Shown piece after piece: positions 53,500-63,124 of a stretch of 64,000 bases of DNA. Location: the NCBI GenBank assembly GCA_002748155.1, contig PDRO01000011.1:1-64000 (forward strand), in the 5' to 3' direction. Under the pieces are notes generated by a model. It made no database searches, had not been told where the DNA came from, and was given only the letters and a program-made list of their open reading frames with translations. How positions within the stretch are numbered: the stretch's first letter is position 1; each line of letters opens with the position of its first letter. Both the position numbers and the translations under genes were made by a program. The stretch comes from Actinomycetales bacterium. Its GTDB lineage: Bacteria; Actinomycetota; Actinomycetes; Actinomycetales; Dermatophilaceae.

Positions 53500-54852
53500 C
53501 TATCGCACAGGCACCTGGTCGGCGGAGGCGGTCCGATCGAGGGTCGCCACGCATTCCACGTGATGGGTCATCGGGAACAGATCGTATGCCGTGAGCCCCG
53601 CGAGCGCGTAACCGCGGTCGGCGGCATACCGCAGATCCCGGGCCAGAGCGGCCGGGTCACAGGCAACGTAGACGACCCGCCGGGCTCCCAAACCGCAGAC
53701 CGTGTCGATCACCTCACGACCGGCGCCGGTGCGCGGTGGGTCGAGCACGACTAGGTCCGCTGGGCCGAGGTCAGGACCGAGCCGTTCCGCCCGCGCCGAG
53801 TGCACCTGCAACCACGGCCGGTCGGCACTGTTGACCGCGGCGAGCCGACTCGCCCGCGGGTCGCTCTCCACCGCGACGACCGAACCCGCCGGCCCGACCG
53901 CGTCGGCCAGGGGGACCGCGAACAGCCCGACACCGGCGTACAGATCAAGCACCCGGTCCCCCGCCTGCGGCGCCAGCTCGCCAAGCACCCGGGCGAGCAG
54001 GATGCCTGCGGCTTTCGGGTGCACCTGCCAGAAGCCGCGTGCATCGACCTCGAACTCCCCGCTCCAGCTCATGGTCTCCACCCGTTCGCGCACGGCCGGG
54101 TGTCCGGCGCCGATGTCAGGAAGCACGAGGGCTGCGCCGATGCTGGGCGCCACGGCATCCACGACCCGGCATCCCGGCCACTGCGTCGACAGGACACCGG
54201 TGCCGATCAGCGCTTCGGCGGCGATCACGCAGTCGGTCAACCCCACGACCTCGTGCGAGCGGTGTCGGCGCAATCCGGCTCGACCGGAGGGGTCGACGGC
54301 GAATCCGACCCGGGTGCGCCATCGCAGTCCGTCAGCGATCTCGGCATTACTGCCAGGCGCCTCGACGCGCACCGGCACCTCGAGCCCGGCCAATCGGGAT
54401 AGTTGCTCGGCCACCACCGCCGCCTTGAGCTCCCGCTGTGCTTCGAGGGCGACATGCTGCCAATCGCACCCACCGCAGCCACCTGGCCCGGCATACCCGC
54501 ACGGTGCTGCGACCCGATCGGCGCTGGCGCGGATGATCTCGATCGCGTCCGCGCGCAGGAAACGGCGCCCGTCCGAGCCTTCGGTCACTCGTGCGAGCAC
54601 TCGCTCGCCGGGCAGGGTATGCCGCACGAAGACCACCCGTCCCTCGTGCCGGGCCACACAGTGACCTCCGTGGGCGACCGGGCCGACCTCGACCTCGATC
54701 ACGGAACCGACCAACGAGTCGACCCGCGACAGCACTGGACTGGTGTCGCCGGACCGCGAACGCCCACGCCGAGCCAATTGACCACCTCGCCGGCGTGCGT
54801 GCCGACCCACCTGCCCCGGTCTCGACTGCTCACTCGACTGCTCACTGCTCAC
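53500..54852 (-). CDS. TRAM-domain class I SAM-dependent RNA methyltransferase (TrmA/RumA family)
   Basis: CGYAGPGGCGGCDWQHV, VLDLYAGVGLFAVPLADAVG, DLVVLDPPRTGAGREVIDTV, VVYVACDPAALARDLRYA. Confidence 0.9.
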   Translation of the reverse strand: MSSEQSSEQSRPGQVGRHARRRGGQLARRGRSRSGDTSPVLSRVDSLVGSVIEVEVGPVAHGGHCVARHEGRVVFVRHTLPGERVLARVTEGSDGRRFLRADAIEIIRASADRVAAPCGYAGPGGCGGCDWQHVALEAQRELKAAVVAEQLSRLAGLEVPVRVEAPGSNAEIADGLRWRTRVGFAVDPSGRAGLRRHRSHEVVGLTDCVIAAEALIGTGVLSTQWPGCRVVDAVAPSIGAALVLPDIGAGHPAVRERVETMSWSGEFEVDARGFWQVHPKAAGILLARVLGELAPQAGDRVLDLYAGVGLFAVPLADAVGPAGSVVAVESDPRASRLAAVNSADRPWLQVHSARAERLGPDLGPADLVVLDPPRTGAGREVIDTVCGLGARRVVYVACDPAALARDLRYAADRGYALAGLTAYDLFPMTHHVECVATLDRTASADQVPVR

Positions 54853-55058
54853 GCAGCGAGGTTACGTCGGCCCATAGGCTGGTCGTGCCTGCTGCCTTGG
54901 GACCTGCCATGTCGAGCGGGTCGGACGCGGACCGGAACGTCCTGGAAGCCGAGCCCGGAAAAATTCTGGCTACCGGATGTCCGGATCTGGATACCGTGAG
55001 CGACAAATCACCAGAGGCATGACCCGTGCTTCACGAACCTCAACGGAAGGACACCGAC

Positions 55059-55415
55059 ATGCAGTTCATGCTCCAGTACTACTACGACCCCACCACCCAG
55101 CCCGCCGAGGATTCACCAGAAGCGGCCTGCGAGTTCCAGGAGTGGATGGCGCGTGCCAAGGCCATGGCCGAGGCCGGCGTGTCCGTGGCGGGAGCACCGT
55201 TGCTCCCCCCGGAGACCGCGACCACCATCCGCAAGACGCGTGGGTCCTTCACGACTACCGACGGCCCGTTCGCCGAAACCAAGGAGGTTCTCGGGGGCTT
55301 CGACCTCATCGAGGTCGCCGATCTCGACGCTGCCCTGGAGTGGGCACGCAATGTGCCCGGGGACAGCGGGACCGTGGAGGTCCGCCCGGTGATGAACCTC
55401 GACGACCTGGGGTAG
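55059..55415 (+). CDS. YCII-related 'DGPF' protein
   Basis: MQFMLQYYYDPTT..., TTDGPFAETKEVLGGFDLIEVADLDAALEWARNVP, VEVRPVMNLDDLG. Confidence 0.9.
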   Translation: MQFMLQYYYDPTTQPAEDSPEAACEFQEWMARAKAMAEAGVSVAGAPLLPPETATTIRKTRGSFTTTDGPFAETKEVLGGFDLIEVADLDAALEWARNVPGDSGTVEVRPVMNLDDLG

Positions 55416-55418
55416 TTC

Positions 55419-56657
55419 GTGCCCAACAGGCCACACAGCACGGCTCCACGAGGGTCGGCCGTCGCGGCAGCCTTTGCCGCCCACTGGCCGACCCTCGTGG
55501 CCCGGCTGGCCCGCCGCTATCACGACCTGAGCCTGGCCGAGGAGTGCGCGGCCGAGGCGTTCGTCGAGGCGACGAAGGCCTGGCGCGGCGGCGTGCCGGA
55601 CGAGCCGGGCGCCTGGCTCTGGACGATCGCGCAGCGGCGGGCGATCGACCGGTTGCGCCGTGAGGCGCGCTTCGCCGATCGCGCGCACCTGCTGGCTCAG
55701 CCCGACGGCGCTGTTGCCCAAGAGGCCGACGATCCGCTCCACGACCACCTTGCTCTGCTCTTCGGCATGTGTCACCCGTGCCTGTCGCCGGAATCACAGG
55801 TGGCGCTGACACTTCGCTGCCTTAACGGTCTGTCGACACGACAGATCGCCGCCGTGTTCCTGACCCCGACCGACACGATGACCCGGCGGTTGACCCGGGC
55901 CCGGGACAAGCTCGCCGCGAATGCCGTCCCGTTCCGGATCCCGGAACCCGAACGGTGGCCGGAACGGATCGACAGTGTGCTCGAGGTCATCTACCTCACG
56001 TTTACCGCAGGTCATGCTGCCCGTGACGGAGCCTCATTCATCCGTGGCGACCTCTGCGACGAAGCCCGCTGGCTGGCATCGCTCGTCGAACGGGTAGCTC
56101 CGTCCGACCCGGAGGTCCTCGGGTTGCAGGCGCTGCTCGATCTCACGGACGCCCGTCGTCCCGCGAGGCGGGGTGAAGGCGATGCTCTCGTGTTGTTGGC
56201 CGACCAGGATCGTCGCCGCTGGGACCGCGATCTCATCTCATCCGGTCGGCAGCGGCTGACTCGCGCTATGCGACAGAAACGACTGGGCCGATTCCAGATT
56301 CAGGCAGCGCTGGCCGCCTGCCACTCGATGGCGCCGAGTTGGGAGCAGACCGACTGGCAAGCTGTCGTGCACTGGTATGGCGCTCTGCTGGCTTTCGACG
56401 ACAGCCCCGTGGTGCGCCTCAACCGAGCGGTCGCCGTGGCCTGCGCCGGTCACCCGGACGAGGCGCTCCGTGAGCTCGATGATCTCCACGATGCCCTCTC
56501 GGGATATCACTACTACTGGGTGGCCCGATCTGACGCGCACGAACGGGCTGGTAACCCTGCCGCAGCTGCTGCCGAGCTGCACCGAGCTCTGGCACTCAAC
56601 CCACACCCCAGCGAGCTACCTTCTCTGCAGGCCCGAGTAGCTCGGCTGGGCCCATAG
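55419..56657 (+). CDS. ECF sigma factor with C-terminal TPR-like extension (ECF42-like)
   Basis: sigma2 YHDLSLAEECAAEAFVEATKAW, sigma4 VALTLRCLNGLSTRQIAAVFLTPTDTMTRRLTRARDKL; C-terminal DUF6596/TPR-type region; paired with a DGPF protein. Confidence 0.88.
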   Translation: MPNRPHSTAPRGSAVAAAFAAHWPTLVARLARRYHDLSLAEECAAEAFVEATKAWRGGVPDEPGAWLWTIAQRRAIDRLRREARFADRAHLLAQPDGAVAQEADDPLHDHLALLFGMCHPCLSPESQVALTLRCLNGLSTRQIAAVFLTPTDTMTRRLTRARDKLAANAVPFRIPEPERWPERIDSVLEVIYLTFTAGHAARDGASFIRGDLCDEARWLASLVERVAPSDPEVLGLQALLDLTDARRPARRGEGDALVLLADQDRRRWDRDLISSGRQRLTRAMRQKRLGRFQIQAALAACHSMAPSWEQTDWQAVVHWYGALLAFDDSPVVRLNRAVAVACAGHPDEALRELDDLHDALSGYHYYWVARSDAHERAGNPAAAAAELHRALALNPHPSELPSLQARVARLGP

Positions 56658-56791
56658 ACATAGGTCATGTCGGCGACCACTCCCGCAGAGCGGCTGCGAA
56701 TCGCGCTGGGCATCGAGATCCGGGCGGGCGGCCAATTCAATATGCGGACAACCAGCAGCATCACGCTGACGTGCTCATTTCAGCGAGGTGA

Positions 56792-57574
56792 TCACTCCAG
56801 CGGGGTACGCCCGCGGAGCACGAGCACCAGTCCCACGCCGATCGCGGCGGCATAGGCCGGCCAGCCGAGGACGATCTTGGCGATACCGAGCGCCTCGACC
56901 TGGCCTTGCAGATACAGCGGCACCTGGATCGATAACCGCACGACCGAGAGCCCGACGAGCACCCAGCCGAGCCGGGAGGCAACCCGGACGATCCCCTCGT
57001 GGGTGCGCCACGCGGTGAGCGCCTCGGTCATCGCGGCAGCATCCGCATCGTCGGCAGCCTGCTGAGCGGCCCGCTCGGCATCCGTCAGCTCGTTGCGGGC
57101 CGCGCGTCCGGCCTTGCTGCTGGCTGCCCGCACCCGCGCCGAAGCGCGCTCCAGCTCCGGATCCCCTGCGGCGATGAGGAAACCGAACAACGGCCAACGG
57201 ATCAGGTTCGTCACGGTGAACAGCAGCCCCGAGAAGCCGGTCTGGATCATCCCCGGCAAGAACGCGTCCTGAGCCCGGCCGGTCCGGGCAGCGAAGAACG
57301 CAGCTATCGCCACCCCGATGAGCGATATCCCGACGTAGCGCAGCGTCGATCCCTGAATCAGACGGGCGACGGCAACGACGACCGCGATGAGGACGGCAGC
57401 GATGGCGGCGTTGCGCACCTGGTCAGTGACGTTCCACGCGACAACGAAGACGATGGTCGGCACCGCCGACTCGATCGCTCCACGCCACCCTCCGAAGGTG
57501 GTGGCCAACCGGGCACGCAACAACTCCTCGACAGTGGGTGGGGTCGGCCCGGCGCCGGACGTGCGGTCAGCCAT
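56792..57574 (-). CDS. DUF3159 domain-containing membrane protein
   Basis: TTFGGWRGAIESAVPTIVFVVAWNVTDQVRNAAIAAVLIAVVVAVARLIQGSTLRYVGISLIGVAIAAFFAARTGRAQDAFLPGM. Confidence 0.85.
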   Translation of the reverse strand: MADRTSGAGPTPPTVEELLRARLATTFGGWRGAIESAVPTIVFVVAWNVTDQVRNAAIAAVLIAVVVAVARLIQGSTLRYVGISLIGVAIAAFFAARTGRAQDAFLPGMIQTGFSGLLFTVTNLIRWPLFGFLIAAGDPELERASARVRAASSKAGRAARNELTDAERAAQQAADDADAAAMTEALTAWRTHEGIVRVASRLGWVLVGLSVVRLSIQVPLYLQGQVEALGIAKIVLGWPAYAAAIGVGLVLVLRGRTPLE

Positions 57575-57647
57575 GGCTGGGCAGGGTCCCGAATGCTGGG
57601 TCGAGGACAGCCCGCCCATCACGACGCTGCGTTCCTCGGCCGGTCAC

Positions 57648-58451
57648 TCAACGCACCTCGGTGATCTCGGGTCCGCGCTCGAACGGTTTGAGGTCCTCGG
57701 CCTTGCGCTGCTTGCCCGACCGGCTCGTCGCCACTGCGGAGCTGTCTCCCTCAGTCGGCTGCGTGCTCTCGGCCGCCCCGTCGTCAGCACCGTCACTACC
57801 GGCGTCGCGGGCCACCGGCACTCGCAACGGCAACAACTCGCGAGGTGCCATGGCTTCGCTGCCGCGCACGACCACGACCTTGCGGACCACGTCGAGGATC
57901 CCGGCAGCACCTGGACCATCCGTGGCTGCCGCTCCGCTGAGCACTGCCCGCAGGAACCATCGTGGGCCGTCTATGCCGAGAAAGCGCATCCGGGTGCCGT
58001 TCGGCAGTCTCGCTTCCAGTTGCTTCCCGAACGGACCGTCGCTCACGTCGACGGCGCCACCCTGGGCGAGCACGCTCTGACTGATCTCGGTGCGCAGTTG
58101 CTCCCACACTCCCTGGGTCCTTGGCGCGGCAAACGCCTGGAGCTGGACGACCGAGTCGTCGAGCACGAGTTGCACGCCCATGACCTGCTGACCGGTCTTG
58201 TCGACTTCGAGCCGTAGTTGCATCCCGTCGACCTCGGGCACCCAGAGGCCTCCGAGGTCGATGTATCCGTCACTGTCGTCGACCTCATCGCGGTCGAAAG
58301 GACCGTGCAGGCGGCTGAGCGTCCCCTCCATCTCGCTGGGGTCGTCGTCACCGGCCGTCTGCTCGGCAGCGGCGTCGTCGAGGTCGTCGTCGGCCGCAAG
58401 TAGGTCGGCGTCGGCCGGTGGTTCCTTGGCGCGGCGGCGGAAGATCCCCAC
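57648..58451 (-). CDS. DUF3710 domain-containing protein
   Basis: VGIFRRRAKEP..., GPFDRDEVDDSDGYIDLGGLWVPEVDGMQLRLEVDKTGQQVMGVQLVLDDSVVQLQAFAAPRTQGVWEQLRTEI. Confidence 0.85.
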   Translation of the reverse strand: MGIFRRRAKEPPADADLLAADDDLDDAAAEQTAGDDDPSEMEGTLSRLHGPFDRDEVDDSDGYIDLGGLWVPEVDGMQLRLEVDKTGQQVMGVQLVLDDSVVQLQAFAAPRTQGVWEQLRTEISQSVLAQGGAVDVSDGPFGKQLEARLPNGTRMRFLGIDGPRWFLRAVLSGAAATDGPGAAGILDVVRKVVVVRGSEAMAPRELLPLRVPVARDAGSDGADDGAAESTQPTEGDSSAVATSRSGKQRKAEDLKPFERGPEITEVR

Positions 58452-58515
58452 GTGGTGTCCTTTTCGGTCGCGTTTCGTTGCAGCGGTGCAGTGGTGCAGG
58501 CCAGCTGCGGGCCGG

Positions 58516-58986
58516 TCAGCCGCCGAACCCTCCGCTGGCTCCGTGGCCAGTGTCCCCCCGGGAGCTGTCCGGGAGCGAATCGGTGACAACGAACTTGGCC
58601 CGCTCGACCCGTTGGACCACCAGCTGGGCGATCCGATCACCCCGGTGCACCGTGAACGGCGCCGTAGGGTCGAGATTGACCAGGTTGACCAGGATCTCGC
58701 CGCGATAGCCGGCGTCGATGGTGCCGGGAGCGTTGACGATCGTGATCCCGTGCCGGGTGGCCAGGCCGGAGCGCGGGTGGGTGAAGGCGGCATACCCATC
58801 GGGCAGGGCGATGGCGACGCCGGTGGGCACCAGAGCTCGCTCGCCGGGCAAAAGGACGAGCTCGATCCGGGCATACAGGTCGGCTCCGGCGTCGCCGGGG
58901 TGGGCGTAGCCGGGCACCGGGAGCTCAGGGTCGAGCCGCGCCAGCGAGATGTCGAGGCCGGCCTCGGCCGGCTCGGCGTCGATCAT
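58516..58986 (-). CDS. dut: dUTP diphosphatase
   Basis: [80 protein letters not shown]. Confidence 0.96.
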   Translation of the reverse strand: MIDAEPAEAGLDISLARLDPELPVPGYAHPGDAGADLYARIELVLLPGERALVPTGVAIALPDGYAAFTHPRSGLATRHGITIVNAPGTIDAGYRGEILVNLVNLDPTAPFTVHRGDRIAQLVVQRVERAKFVVTDSLPDSSRGDTGHGASGGFGG

Positions 58987-59285
58987 CAGGCCAGGCACTC
59001 CTTGCAGATCATCTGGCCGTTCTTCTCGGCGGCCAGTTGACTCCGATGGTGGACGAGGAAACATCGCGAGCACGTGAATTCGTCGGCCTGGCGGGGCAGG
59101 ACCCGATAGGACAGCTCCTCACCGGACAAGTCGGCGCCCGGGAGCTCGAAGCCCTCGGCGACGTCTGCCTCGTCGACATCAACGGCCGACGACGACTTGT
59201 CGACCCGACGGGCCTTGAGCTCCTCGAGCGAGTCCTCGTTGAGGTCGTCGTCGGTCTTGCGTGGAGCGTCGTAGTCGGTCGCCAT
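58986..59285 (-). CDS. DUF4193 domain-containing protein
   Basis: [85 protein letters not shown]; CxxC pairs. Confidence 0.92.
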   Translation of the reverse strand: MATDYDAPRKTDDDLNEDSLEELKARRVDKSSSAVDVDEADVAEGFELPGADLSGEELSYRVLPRQADEFTCSRCFLVHHRSQLAAEKNGQMICKECLA

Positions 59286-59507
59286 CTCGTGGTTCTCCTC
59301 CTCGCGAGTGTCAAGTCTGCACAACACCCGAAGACTGCGTTTTGTGCCCAGCGACCGCGGTCACGCTGCCGCGACTGACCGTTCGGCCGATGCGGGCGGC
59401 ATTGTTTCCCATTCGCGGCGACGTGTCACCTGGTGTCCGTATGCCGGTGTGATCCCGGTGCACCGTCGCCCTCGCGAGCGGGAAAGCTGCAGGAACGAAT
59501 GCGGTGG

Positions 59508-60320
59508 TCAGTGTGCCACAAGCCGGCCCAGAGACTCGTGCAAGGCCGGGTTGGCGGCGAGCACGAGGTGTTCGCCGGGGTGCCCGCCGGCACCATCGGT
59601 GACCACAGCCCCGGCCTCTCGGGCGATCAACCAGCCCGCAGCCAGATCCCACGGTCTCAGGCCCGATTCGTAGAAGGCGTCGACCCGGCCATCGGCGACC
59701 ATGCAGAGGTCGACAGCTGCACTCCCGCAGCGACGGATGTCCCGCACGTGCGGCAACACCCGGGTCAGTAGCCGGGCCTGGCGGGCTCGCGCCTCGGCAC
59801 GGTACCCGAATCCGGTGGCCACCAGGGCTCGGGACAGTTCGTGCTCAGTGCCGACCACAATGGCTTGCGGATCAGGGCGCTGGGAGACCGTACGCCGAGC
59901 GCCGGCCCCCGCGGCGGCACTCCACACGGTGTCGAGCACCGGTGCGTGCACGGCACCGGCGATAGGCATCCAGTCCGGGCCAGCGGGTGACCCGACCACC
60001 GCCGCCACGGATACGGCATACATCGGCAGGTCGTAGAGGTAGTTCGTCGTGCCGTCTATGGGGTCCACGACCCAGGTGATCCCGGTGCTGCCGACCCGGT
60101 GGGCACCTTCTTCACCGAGCAAGCCGTCCTGCGGACACGACTCGGCGATCCGTTTGTGTAACAAAGCTTCCGACCGTGTGTCCATATCGGTCACGACATC
60201 GGTGTTGGAGCTCTTGGTATCAGTGGCCAGGCGGATCGGTCGCTCGTCGCGGATCAGCCGCCCAGCCTCGAGGGCCAACGCGACCGCGATCCGTTCCAAC
60301 GCCGCCCCGTCGTAAGCCAT
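59508..60320 (-). CDS. Inositol monophosphatase family protein
   Basis: GLLGEEGAHRVGSTGITWVVDPIDGTTNYLYDLPMYAVSVA, RRCGSAAVDLCMVADGRVDAFYESGLRPWDLAAGWLIAREAGAVV. Confidence 0.93.
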   Translation of the reverse strand: MAYDGAALERIAVALALEAGRLIRDERPIRLATDTKSSNTDVVTDMDTRSEALLHKRIAESCPQDGLLGEEGAHRVGSTGITWVVDPIDGTTNYLYDLPMYAVSVAAVVGSPAGPDWMPIAGAVHAPVLDTVWSAAAGAGARRTVSQRPDPQAIVVGTEHELSRALVATGFGYRAEARARQARLLTRVLPHVRDIRRCGSAAVDLCMVADGRVDAFYESGLRPWDLAAGWLIAREAGAVVTDGAGGHPGEHLVLAANPALHESLGRLVAH

Positions 60321-60331
60321 GTCCTGCTCCA

Positions 60332-61462
60332 TCAATCACGACCGCACAAGGCCGGCTTGTGCTCCTGAAGGTTGGGACAGCAACCGGTCCGGCACAACGA
60401 AGGCCACGTGTCCGAAGCAGCGACCGGACCGGCCGGTTGGATCCCCCGGGCCTCGGCGGCCCGTTCGACGAGCAGGTCGACCAAGCCGGACACGAAGTCC
60501 GCAGCGACGCCGACAGTGGGCACCCGCACGAATCGCAGGCCCAGTTCGGCGGCCGTGGCCGCCGCTTGAGTGTCGAGATCCTCGATGACCTCCATGTGGT
60601 CGCAGACGAAACCGATCGGCACGACCACGGCCGTCCTGGCGCCCTCGGCGGCCAACTCACGGAGGGCGTCGTTGATATCCGGTGCCAGCCATCGCTGACT
60701 TGGCGGCCCGGACCGGCTGCAGAAGACCAGCCGAGTACGCGGCTGCCGCCCGATCCTCTCGGCCAACTCGCTGGTCAAGGCCGCCGCGACGTCGAGATGC
60801 TCGCGCAGGTAAGCGTGCCCGTCACCGTCGCCGGGGCCGGACAACTCGTCCATGGTCTCGGGAATCGAATGCGTGACGTAGAGCACGACGAGGCGTTCGG
60901 GTGGCTCGGCCCGCTCGGACAGGGTCGCGACCGCCTCACACAGCAACCGTGCCTGCGGACCTCGGAAGGCGGCAGTAGCGGCATACGGCGCGAGTTTGTC
61001 GACCACCAGCTCGATGCCCTCGTCGCGTGCCGCGGCATCCCCCGCGGCCAGATCCTCGCGATACTGCCGACATCCGGAATAGGAGGGGTAGGCGCTCGTC
61101 ACAACCACGACGAGGCGGCGCCAGCCACGGTCAGCGGCATCACGCAGTGCCTCGAGCACGCTTGGGCTGGAATGCCGGTAAGCCGTGAGCACGGACCGGT
61201 GAGCCCCGCGTCGGGTCAGCTCGGCCTCGATCGCCATGGCCAACTCACGAGTGAGGCGCGGCAGCGGGCTCTCGCCCCCACGGGCCAGGTAGTGCTCGGC
61301 CACCGAGACCAATCGCTCGTCCGGCACCCCCTTGCCTGCGGTCACCCGGCGCAAGAACGGCATGACCTGGGCCGGGGTCTCGGGGCCACCGAAGGACAGC
61401 ACGAGCACGCCGTCGTAGGGATCGAGATCCGAAGCCGGGGCCTCACGCGGGGTGCTGGTCAT
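60332..61462 (-). CDS. hemH: Ferrochelatase (coproporphyrin ferrochelatase type)
   Basis: DGVLVLSFGGPETPAQVMPFLRRVTAG, LVVVVTSAYPSYSGCRQYREDL, PIGFVCDHMEVIEDLDTQAAATAAELG. Confidence 0.94.
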   Translation of the reverse strand: MTSTPREAPASDLDPYDGVLVLSFGGPETPAQVMPFLRRVTAGKGVPDERLVSVAEHYLARGGESPLPRLTRELAMAIEAELTRRGAHRSVLTAYRHSSPSVLEALRDAADRGWRRLVVVVTSAYPSYSGCRQYREDLAAGDAAARDEGIELVVDKLAPYAATAAFRGPQARLLCEAVATLSERAEPPERLVVLYVTHSIPETMDELSGPGDGDGHAYLREHLDVAAALTSELAERIGRQPRTRLVFCSRSGPPSQRWLAPDINDALRELAAEGARTAVVVPIGFVCDHMEVIEDLDTQAAATAAELGLRFVRVPTVGVAADFVSGLVDLLVERAAEARGIQPAGPVAASDTWPSLCRTGCCPNLQEHKPALCGRD

Positions 61463-61779
61463 GGCGCTATCCAACTTAGCCGGTGTCGGCTCATGCCGGT
61501 CGGGGCCGGTCAACTGTCGGCCAAGGGCGCAGCGAGCGCCAGGGACACGGAGGGCCACGTCGAGCACGAAGAAGGTCACAGCCGGGTCGGGAATGGTGCA
61601 TCCTCCACCGGCGTGGCCCCTTCCCCTGCCCCGGTTCGGATGAGACAGTCAGAGTCGTAGCGAAGTCGCAGCGAAGTCGCAGCGAACTTGCTCGGATCAC
61701 TGGCCACGGTCGCCGAGGCCGTTGGATCGATCGCCGTCGCCCGCGTAAGCGGCGATCACGACACAACCGGAGAGGCACG

Positions 61780-63069
61780 ATGCGCGATCTGCGCCTGGTC
61801 GGCGTCCACGAGGACGGCGCTCACCTACTGCTGTCCGACGATGTCGGCGAGCGCTTCCGGCTGCCGCTCGACGAAGCACTGCGCGCCGCGGCTCAGCGAG
61901 ACCGACCCCGCTTGGGTCAGCTGCAGATCCGGATCGAAGGTGGCGCCCGGCCGCGTGAGGTGCAGGCCATGATCCGCTCCGGTCTGTCGGCCGCCGAAGT
62001 CGCCGATCGGGCCGGCTGGCCGGTCGAGAAGGTACACAAGTACGAAGGTCCGGTGCTCGCTGAACGCGAGTACGTTGCCGGGCTCGGGCGCTCTACCCCG
62101 ATGCGGTCCCGCGGTGGGCACGCCGCAGTGACACAGACTCTCGAGCAGCGGGTGCTCGAACGGCTGGCGACTCGCGCCGTCGAGCCCGACGCGGTGGCTT
62201 GGGACTCGTGGCGCCGGGAGGGCACCGAGTGGACGGTCGCCGTGACCTTCGCGGCCGGCGGACGGCAGCGACAGGCACACTGGTATTTCGACGTGCCGAC
62301 CCACACCCTGCTCGCCCAGGACGACGAGGCTCGTTGGCTCAGCGAAGAAGAGCCGACCGACCTCGACGAACGATCCGAGACCCCGCCCTACGACGTCGAG
62401 GCCGACGGTGGGCTGCATCCACCAACTCGACCCCGCGGAACCACCCGAGCCGAAGTCGCTGCACACACCAAGAACCCGACCGACCGGGTCGACCTCGTCG
62501 TGTCGCTGCGGGAACGATCGAGCGCCCGCTCCCGACGTAGGTCCAGTCGTCGTCGGGCAGAGCCGGTGACCTTGCCACTGGACAGCGCCGAGGGCAATGC
62601 GGATCCCCCCGAGTCGGTGAACGAACTGGTCGAGCGGCCAGCGCCGGCAACCCCGGACGCCGACCCAACACACGCCGACCCAACACACGCCGACCCAACA
62701 CACGCCGAAGCACCCACGTCGGAACACGTCCCGGCCGAAGCCGAGGATGGGGCGAACGGCGTAGATGTGGCCGATCCCGAGCCGCCACCGGCGACCGATC
62801 GTGGTCACGGATCACGCGCAACCGGTCTCGCCGCGCTCTTCAGGGCGGGCGACCTAGGCACCGGCGACTCCGACACATCCGGCGCCGGAGAAGAACCGTC
62901 CGCCACGCCACGTAAGCGCGGCTCTGGCCGGCGCCGAGGCTCGCGGACGCCGGTGCCGAGTTGGGACGACATCGTGCTCGGCACCCGCACGCGCGACGAC
63001 GGACCCGCTGAGAGTGATCACGACGAGCAGGCCGAGGCGCCCGATCGGATCTCGGCACAGGAGTCGTAG
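61780..63069 (+). CDS. sepH: Septation protein SepH (DUF3071 N-terminus)
   Basis: MRDLRLVGVHEDGAHLLLSDDVGERFRLPLDEALRAAAQRDRPRLGQLQIRIEGGARPREVQAMIRSGLSAAEVADRAGWPVEKVHKYEGPVLAEREYVA. Confidence 0.9.
   Translation: MRDLRLVGVHEDGAHLLLSDDVGERFRLPLDEALRAAAQRDRPRLGQLQIRIEGGARPREVQAMIRSGLSAAEVADRAGWPVEKVHKYEGPVLAEREYVAGLGRSTPMRSRGGHAAVTQTLEQRVLERLATRAVEPDAVAWDSWRREGTEWTVAVTFAAGGRQRQAHWYFDVPTHTLLAQDDEARWLSEEEPTDLDERSETPPYDVEADGGLHPPTRPRGTTRAEVAAHTKNPTDRVDLVVSLRERSSARSRRRSSRRRAEPVTLPLDSAEGNADPPESVNELVERPAPATPDADPTHADPTHADPTHAEAPTSEHVPAEAEDGANGVDVADPEPPPATDRGHGSRATGLAALFRAGDLGTGDSDTSGAGEEPSATPRKRGSGRRRGSRTPVPSWDDIVLGTRTRDDGPAESDHDEQAEAPDRISAQES
62661..62707 (+). repeat. 15-bp in-frame tandem repeat x3 (DPTHA)
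   Basis: gacccaacacacgcc repeated; encodes DADPTHADPTHADPTHAEAP in the SepH linker. Confidence 0.9.
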
Positions 63070-63124
63070 CCGGCCGGGGGCAGTGACGTGGCCGACGGAG
63101 CTGGAGCGCCGGGCGGAGCGCCGC

